Source of the DNA: Chara braunii | Taxonomy: Eukaryota; Streptophyta; Charophyceae; Charales; Characeae | Assembly: GCA_003427395.1 (NCBI GenBank) | Contig: BFEA01000271.1 | Coordinates: 527,637 to 558,936 of the forward strand | Length of the DNA stretch: 31,300 nucleotides | Direction: 5' to 3' | Shown here: in pieces, positions 17,790-28,051 of the stretch | Numbering within the stretch: position 1 is the stretch's first letter | Layout of the letters: each line of letters starts with the position of its first letter | Position numbers and translations under genes: made by a program | The notes under the pieces: generated by a model | Told to the model about the DNA's origin: nothing | Databases searched by the model: none | What the model saw: the letters and a program-made list of their open reading frames with translations, nothing else

Positions 17790-19538
17790 TTAATTGCCAC
17801 ATTTCATGCAAGTGCCCCTAGCAACTCGGTCCCACCAAACCTCGTACTCTAAACCAAGCTTTACCCATGCGGGTGTTCCGTGGTCGCCCTGACCCGTGGA
17901 CCGTACTACCTTCTTTTTCCCGGTCCCCCTAGCCTTTTCCTTGATAGGTGCCACGACTCCCCCGTCCGAAGTCTCACTGGCCCCATCATGCTCTGTCTCC
18001 TCCCCAAGGTCTGGGAAGTCGTCAATTTCTGTCGCCTGACCATCGTGGTCGACGAACATTAGTTGACCTTTCTTTTTCCAGTCCTTGGGTAGTCTCTTTT
18101 TCCTGCCATCGCCCTGACTCTAATACACAGATCCCAACTTTGCCTCTATGTCTAAGGCTTTCTTGCTGAATGAAACGAAGTTGTGCTAATAGACATAGGC
18201 CTCATCTACCAGCTTTGTACTTACCTCTGAAGGTAGACATCTGAGGTAATCCGTGAGGAGTACCTACTAGTTATAACGCACACCAGGTACTACGAGCAGA
18301 CGTTCTACGGTGTCTATTAGCTCACGAACAATCTTGTACCTTCTCGCACAGAGACTGTTGATTGCATCGGTGGCCTTTTGAGCCCCTTGCGGGTCATGCC
18401 ACCTGTTGTACACGGACCGTACGAACTCTATCAATGTCTGGGCCTGGGCCCAGGCATCGAAGTTCTGACCGTAGCCCCGCTGCTGCACTAGGCCATTCAA
18501 CCAACGGGCTACTGACCGCTAAGGCAGCCACAACAACTTCTTCCTCTGGACTGGTAAGCTTGTGCCTGACAAAGGTAAGCACTGTCCTTCCCCAGGTATC
18601 CAAATTCTCGTCTTTCTTCCTCTCGCCGGAGAAGGGCTTAGGACTCAACAAGGGTATTTTGGGCATCCACTCTATCGGCTTTTGCCTCAAGGGCTTGCTG
18701 CAGTGGCTGCATAGCAACCGAAACAGGTTGCTGCACACTAAGTTGGGCTTGACTTGACAGTGGGACTGTAATAACCACTATCGTCGATGGTACTGCGCAC
18801 TCTATAAACCGGACCACTAGCTGCTACAAAACCACCTAAAGGGGGCATGCCAAGCATAGGTGATGAAGGCCCTACCGGCGGCAGCATCACTGATGGACCC
18901 GCACCCGAAGGGGGAGCTACAACAAACTGAGGGTGCCTCGTCAATGGATGGAAGCTCAGCCAACACCTCTTGCTGAACTCCCTGCGTCTCCGCCACACAC
19001 AAGAGCGAGTTACGCAATGTTTGTATCGCAGGGTCTAGTGTTGACTCACCTAGTGCTTCTAATCTGCTTAACTCCTGCATTCTACTGCCAAGTCTAGCTT
19101 TTCTCATGATTGTTTTTCTTCTCCTCTCTGCTGCCTCATCCAATTGCCGTTGTAGCTCATCCTGAAGTTCTTCTGCTAGCTGACTCGCAAGCCAGCAATT
19201 TGGCTAATAGACCCCTGAGCGAGTCTAAAAATTTGGCTAATGGACCACTGAGAACCACTCTGACTGACTCCTGACGAAGTGGCCGATGAAGAAGCCTGCG
19301 ACATAGTAGAGGAAGTAGCCATGGTCGTACCAGTACTAGCTATAGTTCTAGACCTGGAACTATTCTCAACCACCCTCACTCTTCTTGCCGCTGCTCTTTC
19401 TCTAGCCTCTCTCCGCAGTCTCCTCTCGTCTCTTGGACCTAGCTCTAGGAAAGTCAAAGTTTGACTACCATCAGTCCCACGAGTAGTCCTACGGTAGTCC
19501 ACTAAAAACTGGTCCTCACTAGTGCTTGCATCACTCAT
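17790..19538 (-). pseudogene. gag: Element B gag, disrupted
   Basis: Starts at an ATG (19538) with MSDASTSEDQFLVDYRRTTRG, a basic Arg/Ala segment and a Ser/Thr/Gln-rich tail to a stop at 19176. It resumes with MDEAAERRRKTIMRKARLGSRMQELSRLEALGESTLDP (19143-18817), then a Pro/Gly-rich stretch (18998-18738). The capsid-like part follows: WMPKIPLLSPKPFSGERKKDENLDTWGRTVLTFVRHKL, shifting frame near 18510 to GYGQNFDAWAQAQTLIEFVRSVYNRWHDPQGAQKATDAINSL. The zinc knuckle at about 17813-17772 reads C-M-K-C-G-N-stop-G-H-T-S-R-T-C, a full C-x2-C-x4-H-x4-C spacing with a TAA inside it. At least three shifts or stops prevent a full protein. Confidence 0.83.
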
Positions 19539-19640
19539 GAGCTACAGTGTGTGATCTAAACTAGAATCCACACTGAATCCTACATTAGCCTGACACACAA
19601 CCAATTACAAATCACAACTAATTACGGGCTAAACAGAAAC

Positions 19641-20265
19641 GCTTAAGTGATGTAGTAACAACTAATGTAAGATCCTACACAAAATATCACATATATTTTT
19701 AGATTACCCTAGAACAGATTGCAATGCAGCAAAGAACTTATCTGTCTGCAGCTGTCTGTCAGTTGTGAGTCAAGTTTGTAACAACTAGATAATCAAAAAT
19801 AAAAATAATATCTCCTGTTGAAGATGTATATTGGATGGCGGATTGTCTAATGATTGCCACTGTGAACAGTTATTGGAATCCCCCCTTCCCTTGTATCCTT
19901 CTTGAGTTGTCACTTTGTGTCAACGTCCTGAGCATCTGGTTGAGCAGAGTGTCTGAAGTTGTGCAATCCGGCCCACCCCTGTGCCCCAAGTCAACGCCGA
20001 ACCTGCCAGCCCCTGCACAATATTTACCCTCAGGAATTATTTACCGTTGCAGACAGGACGACGATCACTGCTTGAGTCAACACCGAGTCCCCGCAAGAAA
20101 TATTTAAAGACGGTCTGGTAAGCATTTGTTCAAAGGGCTGGCATGCCCTGCATGACCTCGATTTTGCAAGCAGCAGAACCAAGGACTTGCAGCAAAGCAT
20201 GCTTGTACTAGTCAAGCGGGTTGGCATGGTGACCGTGACCCGAGTGCTTCGTCCAGGGCCCTTCA
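19641..20265. other. Unrecognised junction segment between elements B and C
   Basis: This segment is unlike either LTR of the pair and has no clear partner elsewhere in the window. The first 200 bp are A+T-rich (ATATATTTTTAG, AAAAATAAAAATAATA); the rest is mixed. It contains no supported gene; the last frame of C runs into it out of homology (ASEGPWTKHSGHG). It could be host DNA, a remnant of a missing LTR, or filler from a rearrangement. Confidence 0.6.
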
Positions 20266-21692
20266 GAGGCTTGAGGTGCAGTTCTCATGAGTTCTTCTCT
20301 GGCGAACCACCGATCTTCGCTGGGATCCAGCTGATGTCTGAATCTGACCCGATATTGCATTTCTGGCTTAGGAGGGCGGCCTCTGCCCGGTGATAGAGGA
20401 ACAGGCATCAGACGATGCTCCACGATTTGGTCGATGTCAACTTTGCCATCCATGGTTGGGGGCAGCATCGACCGTCTGGAGGGAAGCTGTACAGTTTCTG
20501 CAAAAGGTGCCAGCTTGGATGCGTGAAAAACAGGGTGTGTCCATACATGAGGTGCGACGCGAATCACATAAGAAGGTCCATCCACCTGTTCCCCCATTAT
20601 GTCCAGGACCTCCCAGGGACCGAAATATTGTCCCCAGCAAGATGGACACCACTTATTTTATTTATCCAACCGCGTGGTTGGAGACCCAAATTGACGAACT
20701 CAAGATGGGGACCACCGCCTGTCGTGAAAAGGGGTCACTGGGAACGACCAACCCTTGGTCAACCCCCAACCATGTCTACGAGACGCTCTAGATATTCCCA
20801 TTTCCTATCCCTGTTCAGATCACTTTACCCAAACCCTTTCCCCTACTTGAAGTTAGAACGCCGTCTATGTTTATTCTCAGACGCAATCATAGCATCCTGA
20901 GATTTCCTCATATGCTCAACGACTTGCTGCAACATCTGCTCGTATGTGACAGCAAATTCTATGATATCGGGTGCTGCAGTAGCCTGCTTTTCAGGTAGTA
21001 GGAAATTGACGTCGGAACAGGGCTTCCAACCAAGATGCAGTTGGTTGGGAGTCATGCCAGTAGCGCTATGTACTGCGTTGTTGTACAGGCTGGCGACGAG
21101 AGGTAGTTTCTCGTCCCAGGGGCTTAATGTAATGCATTAGTAGATGCTGCACTACTCTGTTCATCTGTTCGTCGTGTCCATTTGACTAACGGTGATTCTC
21201 TGATGTCATTTGCAATCTGGTTCCCATCTGTTGGGCAGTGTTCTGCCTCAGTTCGCTCGTAAAGTGAACATCCCTATCGCTGACGATAGACTTAGGTAAA
21301 CCAAAGTCCCGTACCCATTTGTCCATGAACAATCTGATGACATAGACGGTTTTAGCAGTCTCAGGCATAGCGAATCAACTTGCATACTTAGAAAAGTGGT
21401 CTACTATAACGGAGATGTGTCTTTTCCCAGACCTGCTGGTCACAAGAATATCCATCAAGTCCATGGAGACACTCTGGCCAGGACCTTCAGGAATCGAAAA
21501 GGGCTTGATGAGCTCAAGCGGAGCCTGAGTTGTATGTTTGTCACGTTGGCAGACCTGACAGGTTTCAACATACTTCTTGGCATCTTCCATCATAGAAGGC
21601 CACCAGAATTTCTGCACTAAGTTAGCTGAAGTTTTTCTATAAAGGAAATGACTAGTTGCATCGTGACATTCCCCTAAAAATAAACTACGCAA
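20266..21692 (-). pseudogene. Element C integrase and truncated chromodomain-like tail
   Basis: Fragments in order: 21692-21375 with ECHDATSHF and ETCQVCQRDK, an intact HHCC zinc finger, and VSMDLMD plus VIVDHFSKYA; 21368-21186 with IVSDRDVHFTS; then a stop and SNGHDEQMNR with the catalytic Glu. Next come 21055-20843 (MTPNQLHLGWKPCSDVNF) and 20597-20266 (GPSYVIRVAPHVWTHPVFHASKLAPF, VDIDQIVEHRLMPVP, MQYRVRFRHQLDPSEDRWFAREELMRTAP). About 165 bp of foreign sequence (20632-20798) interrupts the region before the GPY/F module. After MRTAP the homology to B ends, so the last part of the chromodomain-like segment is lost. Confidence 0.83.
20632..20798. other. Insertion in element C integrase, origin unknown
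   Basis: Compared with B, roughly 165 bp are added between AATATTGT and ATTCCCATTTCC. The inserted DNA includes a perfect small palindrome CCAACCGCGTGGTTGG (20669-20684). I see no terminal inverted repeats or target duplication that would name a transposon family. A short frame through it is not recognisable. Confidence 0.55.
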
Positions 21693-21899
21693 AGACTCAC
21701 TACTAGGAACATACAGTCTTTTATTCCCTGCCTTTAAAGAAACAGCAAGCCATCTACCATCCTAAATTCGTCAAAAGTTACTTTATCCTTCTCTTTGAAC
21801 TTCCGGATGATCTTAGACATAATTGAGTCTTGCTGATAGGCTTCCACCAATGATCGAGTTAAACCTATACCGAATTCAGTTGCCCAGGTAATCTACCCG

Positions 21900-23279
21900 T
21901 CGAGATAGTGCATCCGCCACCTTGTTATACTCTCTTTTGATAGGATCAAGGTAATAGTCATACATGTCTATCACTTGTATCCATCTCTTGAGTCCATCTG
22001 AGAGTACCGGTTGTGTCTTGATCCAGCGCAGCGTCTCATGGTCGGATCTTACATAGAAAAATCTGCCAAGGAGATAGTGCCTCCATGGACCAGCGACGGA
22101 TAAAGGGCATAGAGCTCACGCTCGTAGGTAGACCTGGCTAGTTTTTGAGTTGGCATCTTCTTACTCATGTACTATATAGGTCTCAACTTGGGCCCCTCCT
22201 TTTGCGCAAGGACGGCGCCTATGCCATATTGGCTGGCGTCTGTGGTCACTACAAATGGCTTATCAGGATCCGAAAGTTTAAGAAGCTCATAATGTGTCAG
22301 GGCATACTTCAGTTTCCTGAAGGCCGCCTCACTCTTCAGTCCACTCCCAAGGGGTGTCAAGTTGAGTTAGATCTGCTAATGGGGAAGCTATAGTTCTATA
22401 GTTCTTTACAAATGGACGATAGTAGCCCGTCATCCCCAAAAACGATATGACCTCAGTAGCAGTCTCAGGTCTTGGCCAATCACGTATGCTGGCCACCTTA
22501 ACATCCGGCCTCAACCCATTCGCGGAGATTTCATGTCCCAAGTACAAGATCTTGGTGCGACCAATCTCGCATTTTTCCAAGTTTACCTTGTACTAATGTG
22601 CTGTCTTAGGAGACCTAGCACTATTTTCAAGTGCTCAGCGTGCTCCTCTACACTCCTACTAAAGATAAGAATATCGTCGAGGTACACGACGATAAACTTG
22701 TCCAAGTACTCATGAAACATCCTATTCATGGCATGCTGGAATGTCCCAAGGGCATTGCATAGGACAAAGGGCATCACCACAAACTCATACAGACCGTAAC
22801 TGGTCTGAAAAGCGGTTTTGTGCTGCTCCTCAGGTCTAATAGCAACTTTGATGGTATCCAAACTTTAGATCTATATTAGTAAAGCACCGGTATCCCTGCA
22901 CTCTATTCAGTAGGCCGTCGATGCGGGGTAGGGGCTCTGCATTTTTAACAGTGATGGCATTGAGGCCCCTATAGTCAATAAACATCCTCAGTGTACCTCC
23001 CTTCTAAGGAACAAATAGTAGTGGCGCACAGTAAGGGGAGGTACTAGGGTGAATCCATCGCTTTTGTGTGAGCTCCTTGAGCTGGCGGCGGAGCTCATCC
23101 AACTCCGCAGGAGACATCCTAAAGATTCGTCTACCTGGGATAACCTTTATTGCATGGACCACCTCCCTTTCTACCTCGCTTGTGGGCTCCTCAAAAAGGT
23201 CGGGATATTGCGCAACGACTTCTATCTCTGGGGTTGCTTTAACGGCCTCCCCTTTCTCAAAGACAAAGACTAGATACAT
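21900..23279 (-). pseudogene. Element C reverse transcriptase and RNase H, fragmented
   Basis: The frame from 23279 reads MYLVFVFEKGEAV...VVHAIKVIPGRRIFRMSPAELDELRRQLKELTQKRWIHPSTSPYCAPLLFVP, then a TAG, then KGGTLRMFIDYRGLNAITVKNAEPLPRID and NIDLKFGYHQ. A shift leads to 22861-22583 with LYEFVVMPFVLCNALGTFQ and YLDD. Another leads to 22580-22329 with EKCEIGRTKILYLGHEISANGLRPDVKVASIRDWPRP and SFLGMTGYYRPFVKNYRTIASPLADLTQLDTPWEWTEE. RNase H (22360-22172) keeps FVVTTDASQYGIGAVLAQKEG with its catalytic Asp. There is a stop before YMSKKMPTQKLARSTYEREL, and further shifts lead to the ADALSRR-like end near 21900. The RT Asp and YLDD box survive, but G-to-V and other changes occur in MPFGL. Confidence 0.83.
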
Positions 23280-23298
23280 GCCCTCCTCGCGTTTCTAC

Positions 23299-23866
23299 TT
23301 AATAGTAGTTATAGAAAGAGGAGGCACACATGCATCCCAACTTTTCCACTAAACTGCTAGCTTTATACTTTTGCAGTCTAACAGTCCTACCGTTTAACAG
23401 CTTGTGTATCAACACCTTCCTATCCCAATCAAACTGAGGCTGACCAACTTGGAGGTAGTATATGCCTAGCAACATGTCGAAGGGCAGTTCGTCGCTAACG
23501 AGGAATGAGATTTTGTGTCTCACTTCCCCTCCTCCATAGGAGGAGCAGCAGACTACATCATAGTCCTTAACTACCATTTGGTGCTTGTTGGCTGGCGTAG
23601 AAGCTATAGTTCTACTAAGCCGCTGCACTTGGGTCCCCTAAGCGCAGTCTATCCACACAAGCAAGGCTGATGAAGTTTCGTGTGGAGCCTATGTCTGCGA
23701 AGGCACCCACCTTGCGGCCACCTACATCAACCTCTACCACGAAGCGTTCACCTTTTCGACCTCTACTAATCATCGCCAAAGAGTCTCTGGGGTCCTTCCC
23801 TGACCACTCAGTCTCTAACTCTTCTAGGGCCTCGGCACGTTCTTGACGTGTGACCATAGTTGCCAC
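23299..23866 (-). pseudogene. Element C protease, active site altered
   Basis: Segment 23866-23615 contains GERFVVEVDVGGRKVGAFADIGSTRNFISLACVDRLRLGD. The active-site Thr of D-T-G-S (kept in B) is Ile. A one-base shift near 23630 leads to 23628-23299 with SRTIASTPANKHQMVVKDYDVVCC, KISFLVSDELPFDMLLGIYYLQVGQPQFDWDRK and a stop after CASSFYNYY. The flap region is complete here, unlike in B. Confidence 0.82.
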
Positions 23867-25693
23867 GGTTCATGCACGTACCCCTAGCAACTCGGTCCCT
23901 CCACACCTCGTACTCTAAACCAAGTTTCACCCATGCGGGTGTACCTTGGTCACCCTGACCCGTAGACCGTACTGCCTTCTTCTTCCCGGTCACCCTAACC
24001 ATTTCTTTGATGGGTGCCACGACTCCCCCATCCGAAGTCTTACTGGCCCCATCATGCTTTGTCTCATCCCCTAAATCTGGGAACTCGTCAATCTCCGGAG
24101 TTTGACCATCGTGGTCAACGAACATTAACTGACCCTTTTTCTTCCAGTCCTTGGGAAGTCTCTTCTTCCTACCATCTCCCTGACTCTGATGCGCGAACCC
24201 CAGTTTTGTGTCTATATCTAAGGCCTTCTTGTTGAAGGAAGCGAAGTTGTGCTGTTCGACATAGGCCTCATCTACCAGCTTTGTCCTAACCTCTGAAGGC
24301 AGACATCTTAGGAAATCTGTGAGGAGAACCTGCTGGTCATAACGCACAACAGGTACCACGAGCAGACGTTCTACGATAACTGTGAGCTCTCGAACATTCT
24401 TGTACCTTTTGGCACAAAGACTGTTGATTGTGTCTGTGGCCTTTTGAGCCCCTTAAGGGTCATGCCACCTGTTATACACGGACCGTACGATTTCCTCCAA
24501 GGTCTGGACCTGAGCCCAGGCATCGAAGTTCTGACCGTAGCCCTGTTGCTGCACTGGGCCATTCAACCAGCGGGCTGCTGACCCCTCTAAAAGGAGGCAG
24601 CCACTACCTTGCTCCGGCCTTGCAAGATTGTGCCTCACATAGGTAGGCACCGTCCTTACCCAGGTATCCAAGTCCTCATCCTTCTTCCTCTCGTCGGAGA
24701 AAGGCTTAGGACTCAGCAAGGGTATTTTGGGCATCCACTGCATCGGCTGCATTGGCCCAGGAGATTGCTGCAGCGGCTGCATAGCCACCGAAACAGGTTG
24801 CTGCACACTACCTGGGCCTGACTTGACAGTGGGACTGTAGTAACCACTGTCGTGGATGGTACGACAGAAGTTCTACGAACCGGACCACTAATCGCCACAT
24901 AACCACCTGGAGGGGGCATGCCAAACATAGGTGAGAATGAGGGCCCAACCGGCGACGGCGACATCGATGGACCCACACCCGATGGGGAGCTGCAGCAAAC
25001 TGAGGCTACCTCATCACTGGACGAGGAGCGTGTAGTGCAGCCAGACTTCGTTTCTGGCCTGCCACTAGTTCAGCCAACACGTCCTGCTGAACAATCTGCG
25101 TCTCCGCCACACACAGGAGCGAGTTACGCAGCGCTCGCATCGCAGGGTCAAGTGTTGATTCATCTAATGCTTCTAATCCGATTAGCTCCTGCAATCTACT
25201 TCCTGGTCTAGCTTTTTACATGATTGCTCTTCTTCTTCTCTTTGGTGCCTCATCCAATTGTCGTTGTCGCTCATCCTGAAGTTCTTCTGCTTGGAGGATT
25301 TCATAATCATCTGGCATGAGTTGAGCCTGCTGGCTGACTTGCAAGCCAACACTATGGCTAATGGACGTCTAAGAAGCACTCTGACTGAGTCCTAACGAAG
25401 TGCCCTGTGACGAGGGCCTGCGACATGGTAGAGGAAGTAGCCATGGTCGTACCCTGCGACATGGTAGAGGAAATAGCCATGGTCGTATTGGTACTAGCTG
25501 TAGTTCTAGACCTGGCGTTGTCCTCAAACACCCTCACTCTTCTTGCCGCTGCTCTCTCTCTAGCCTATCTCCGCAGTCTCCTCTCGTCTCCAAGACCTAA
25601 CTCTAGGAAAGTCAAAGGTCGACTGAGAGCAGTTCTAGGAGTGCTCCTACAGTCGTCCACTAACAACTCCTCACTAGTGCTTGCATCACTCAC
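23808..25693 (-). pseudogene. gag: Element C gag, disrupted, start codon lost
   Basis: The position matching the ATG of B reads GTG (25693-25691), followed by the same SDASTSEE-like reading. Fragments continue through the Ser/Thr-rich N-terminus, which has a 36-bp tandem duplication at 25417-25488 (CCTGCGACATGGTAGAGGAA twice); a Glu/Gln-rich part near 25300-25000; MQQPVSVAMQPLQQSPGPMQPMQWMPKIPLLSPKPFSDERKKDEDLDTWVRTVPTYVRHNL (24806-24453); and LTDFLRCLPSEVRTKLVDEAYVEQHNFASFNKKALDIDTKLGF with a basic/acidic linker (24359-23808). The zinc knuckle reads C-M-N-R-G-N-Y-G-H-T-S-R-T-C: the second Cys has become Arg. Confidence 0.82.
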
Positions 25694-25795
25694 GAGCTAC
25701 AGTGCGTGTGATCTAAACTAGAATCCACACTGAATCCTTCCTCAACATGTCACGTTACCGATTATGATACGCAACTAACTTTGGAGATTCTTCTC

Positions 25796-26783
25796 TGGCA
25801 AGGAAAATGAGCAATAGCGAGATTGACAATATTCAGATTGCACAATCACATTGAAAGCCAGATCGTATCACAATGTTGAGAAAGCAGCATTGCACCAATA
25901 TGACACCACTGGAGAATCGTAGCACTGAAAACCAATGTCAATGAGAGCTTTCTCTCGCCACCACCAACATATGTATCCAGTCCCTATCTCCCTACTTGGC
26001 GCTTGGCACCCAGCCTACTCCCTACAGAGCTACTACTAGCCTACTAATTGACAATGCAACTGTTGACGTCAGCAGCCTACTTGAAGATAAATCCATGCAG
26101 ACCATCGCCAATACCAGCTTTGTGCCCTCACATCATCATCATCATCATCCTTCCCTCTCTACCTTGTCTCTCTCCCACGTCTTCGTTTTTGTACACCCGA
26201 AGACCACCCCTGCACCTCACTGTACATCCAAGCCCTCAGCCAGCTACGGAGACTGGGCTATGGCGCTGCCCTCAGCAGCGCCCTGCTTCCACACACGACC
26301 GCAGATGCGCAGGACCTTGCTCCTGCGCTCGCAGCCAACACGCGAGCATAAGCTCCAGCAGAACTGCCACCAGCCAGCAAGTCCCCGAATGTCTGGCCAG
26401 GCAGCGAGCTCTTTCCATATAGCCTGCCTCATTCGGCAGCCTGGCTGGACTGGCCTGGGCCCAGAAGCTTCCGCTAGGCCCCAGGATGCTGCAGCTCTCT
26501 TGCAGGTACTGGGCCTCATTCATGGGCCTCCCAACTGTCTGTGTATGAGGCTGCCATACTCACCAGGGCCTGCATCGTTTTGGAAAGGCCTGGAAGGCCG
26601 TCGAAAGTCTCGCTGCTCGGCCTGTGTTTTCCTCAAACCAACTGGCCCGACAAAACTGCCTGGACCCCAAATACAAAATTGACAGCCGAGGGCCTCTCAT
26701 AATTTGTTAGGCCCGCCTTCACTTAGGGCGGGCACAGATGCAACAGGGGGCCCTTAGGCCTGCCGAGGACCCAGATCCTCGCA
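25796..26783 (-). repeat. 5' LTR of element C
   Basis: About 988 bp related to 13105-14100 in the same orientation, with TG at 25796 and CA at 26783 on the plus strand. By eye about a fifth of positions differ over the first 300 bp compared. It carries a (CAT)n patch near 26131-26148 and a perfect stem GCCCGCC/GGCGGGC with a 9-base loop at 26711-26733. The element's gag begins about 100 bp inside it. Plus-strand frames here (such as 25996-26682) are Pro/Ser-rich and not conserved between the two LTRs. Confidence 0.85.
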
Positions 26784-27545
26784 ACTTCAAAATTTATAGG
26801 CATGTAAACACACACACAAAAAAAAAAAATCAGGAAAAAAAGTTGTTTTCAGGTGCCAAAATGTTTTTGGCGGGGGCCAAACCCCTGTGCTGGTTCGGAC
26901 CCCGAATGGGACCCCGAACGCCCAAACGTACGGAGGTCCGCCCGGGGGCCTCCGTATGTACGGGCTGGTAACCCTGCCGCCATATGAACTCCAGTAAAAG
27001 GAGAGGAGAGCGGCAACCCCAGGGCAGAACAGATAGTGGTGATAGTTCTGAGGTCTGCATCCCAGTATCTATACTACGCAGCGATCTGCTCACTAGAAGG
27101 TGGCAATGATCATAGCATGCATGAATGCATGCAAACTGCCCATATCACATTCCAGAATGGCTCAACACACTCTCATTCCTCTCGGTAGGTGTGAGTCAGA
27201 ATTCTGTGGAAAAAAGGACGCATAGTGTAGCAGATTTTACAAGGCAGTAACCTCACTGCAGTTGAGAAATAGATCAGGTAAGAGGGTGTACATAGCAGCA
27301 ACCTCACTAAACTCGACACCATGGATTGTCAAGGGATGTGTACACCCAACACTTAGGCCTTCTGATTGACACGAACGAACTTCACAGAGCAACTTGCTGC
27401 TTTGCTTTCCCCTTATCTCCTGTCTATACAAAAAAAAAAAAAAAAACTCTGGAAATGAAATCAACACACGGTTTTTAAAAAAGGAGAGGGTGGCAACGGG
27501 CTTGAGATGTCTCACTGACCCCAGGTAAATTCAGAGTTATTTTTC
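26784..27545. other. Non-coding stretch after the element C LTR
   Basis: No supported gene. There are A-rich runs (26816-26842 and 27429-27446), a G+C-rich patch with CCCCGAACGCCC and a possible hairpin built on GTACGGAGG and CCTCCGTA (26929-26956), and a perfect alternating palindrome GCATGCATGAATGCATGC at 27115-27132. Confidence 0.5.
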
Positions 27546-27547
27546 AC

Positions 27548-27736
27548 TCATCTGATTCCACTCGTCTTCGGACTCAGGTCTGTATCCCAACAGGTCATGG
27601 CCGTACGGACAGAGCTAAGATGTCTCGTCCTGTTCGACATAAGAGTAGCCAGAGACAGACATACAGGTCATGGCCGTACGGACAGAGCTAAGATGTCTCG
27701 TCCTGTTCGACATAAGAGTAGCCAGAGACAGACATA
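27548..27736 (-). repeat. tRNA-like SINE copy with 73-bp tandem duplication
   Basis: The segment 27552-27620 aligns with 30872-30942: both have ATTCCA, then a GA(C/G)TCAGG or GAGTTCGAACGG block, GGTCTG, CAACAGG(T/C)CATGG and GTAC...AC followed by (A/T)GAGCT(A/C)AG. On the minus strand this gives an A-box-like TAGCTCTGTCCG and, about 30 nt later, a B-box-like GACCTGAGTCC, the spacing of tRNA-derived Pol III promoters. Units 27591-27663 and 27664-27736 are an apparently perfect 73-bp tandem duplication of the A-box half. Confidence 0.55.
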
Positions 27737-27889
27737 CTCACCAATTGTGGCAATCAAATGGTTGAGATTACTGATGTACTGGTTTATTGTCGTCAATGCA
27801 TCTGGAGGTGTCTGCACATTCGCCACCATTTATTAACATTTCGGGTTAGAAAGAGCCATCCTTTAACATTCCAGGCTGATAATGCAAGT

Positions 27890-28051
27890 CCACAGTTCGC
27901 CTCCAAGAAATAGAATGTCAACCAAATAACAATAGACACCATAATAGCGCAATCTATCTCAATATATCATGCCCCTCCAAAGTTCGCCTCTGATAAACTC
28001 AATGCCAACCAGTTCACAATAGACATCCTCATAGAATAATCTATCTCTATA
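27890..28051. repeat. Two diverged repeat units of about 75-80 bp
   Basis: Units at about 27890-27965 and 27975-28051 share CCA(C/A)AGTTCGCCTC, AATG(T/C)CAACCA, ACAATAGACA(C/T)C and AATCTATCTC. A third unit lies at 28856-28932. They are non-coding and the family is unknown. From 28052 to 28855 I see no gene, only a CT-rich patch (28263-28340) and degenerate short repeats of ACCGACCTACGAC and TTGGCTTGGC. Confidence 0.7.

Larger units (their letters stand above)
13105..19640 (-). mobile_element. Element B: defective Ty3/gypsy element, 5' LTR missing
   Basis: Reading on the minus strand: gag from 19538, zinc knuckle near 17800, retropepsin, RT, RNase H, integrase and chromodomain-like tail to 14141, then a polypurine tract (14114-14101) and an LTR (14100-13105). 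The internal DNA is a diverged relative of element C throughout. Homology to C upstream of gag fades at about 19640, and no LTR related to 13105-14100 follows. Few disruptions separate its pol domains, so it is better preserved than C, but it has lost the RNase H catalytic Asp and the integrase zinc finger. Confidence 0.85.
20266..26783 (-). mobile_element. Element C: defective Ty3/gypsy element, 3' end missing
   Basis: Minus-strand order from the high-coordinate side is LTR (26783-25796), short leader, gag, zinc knuckle, protease, RT, RNase H, integrase and chromodomain-like tail cut at about 20266. It is related to B along its length but more fragmented. Past MRTAP the homology to B stops abruptly, and no polypurine tract or 3' LTR follows. 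A stretch on the minus strand just inside the LTR (25777-25762, TGCGTATCATAATCGG) weakly resembles a Met-tRNA primer site but is not adjacent to the LTR end, so no PBS is called. Confidence 0.82.

Noticed and set aside
25996-26682. 228-aa plus-strand frame as a host gene
   Set aside because: It lies entirely inside the LTR of element C, and the matching region of the other LTR has a different, broken reading.
13105-26783. A single giant 13.7-kb LTR element with a tandem double polyprotein as a new type of system
   Set aside because: Each half has its own complete gag-pol series at similar mutual divergence to the LTRs, and each lacks its inner LTR, so two joined ordinary elements explain it more simply.
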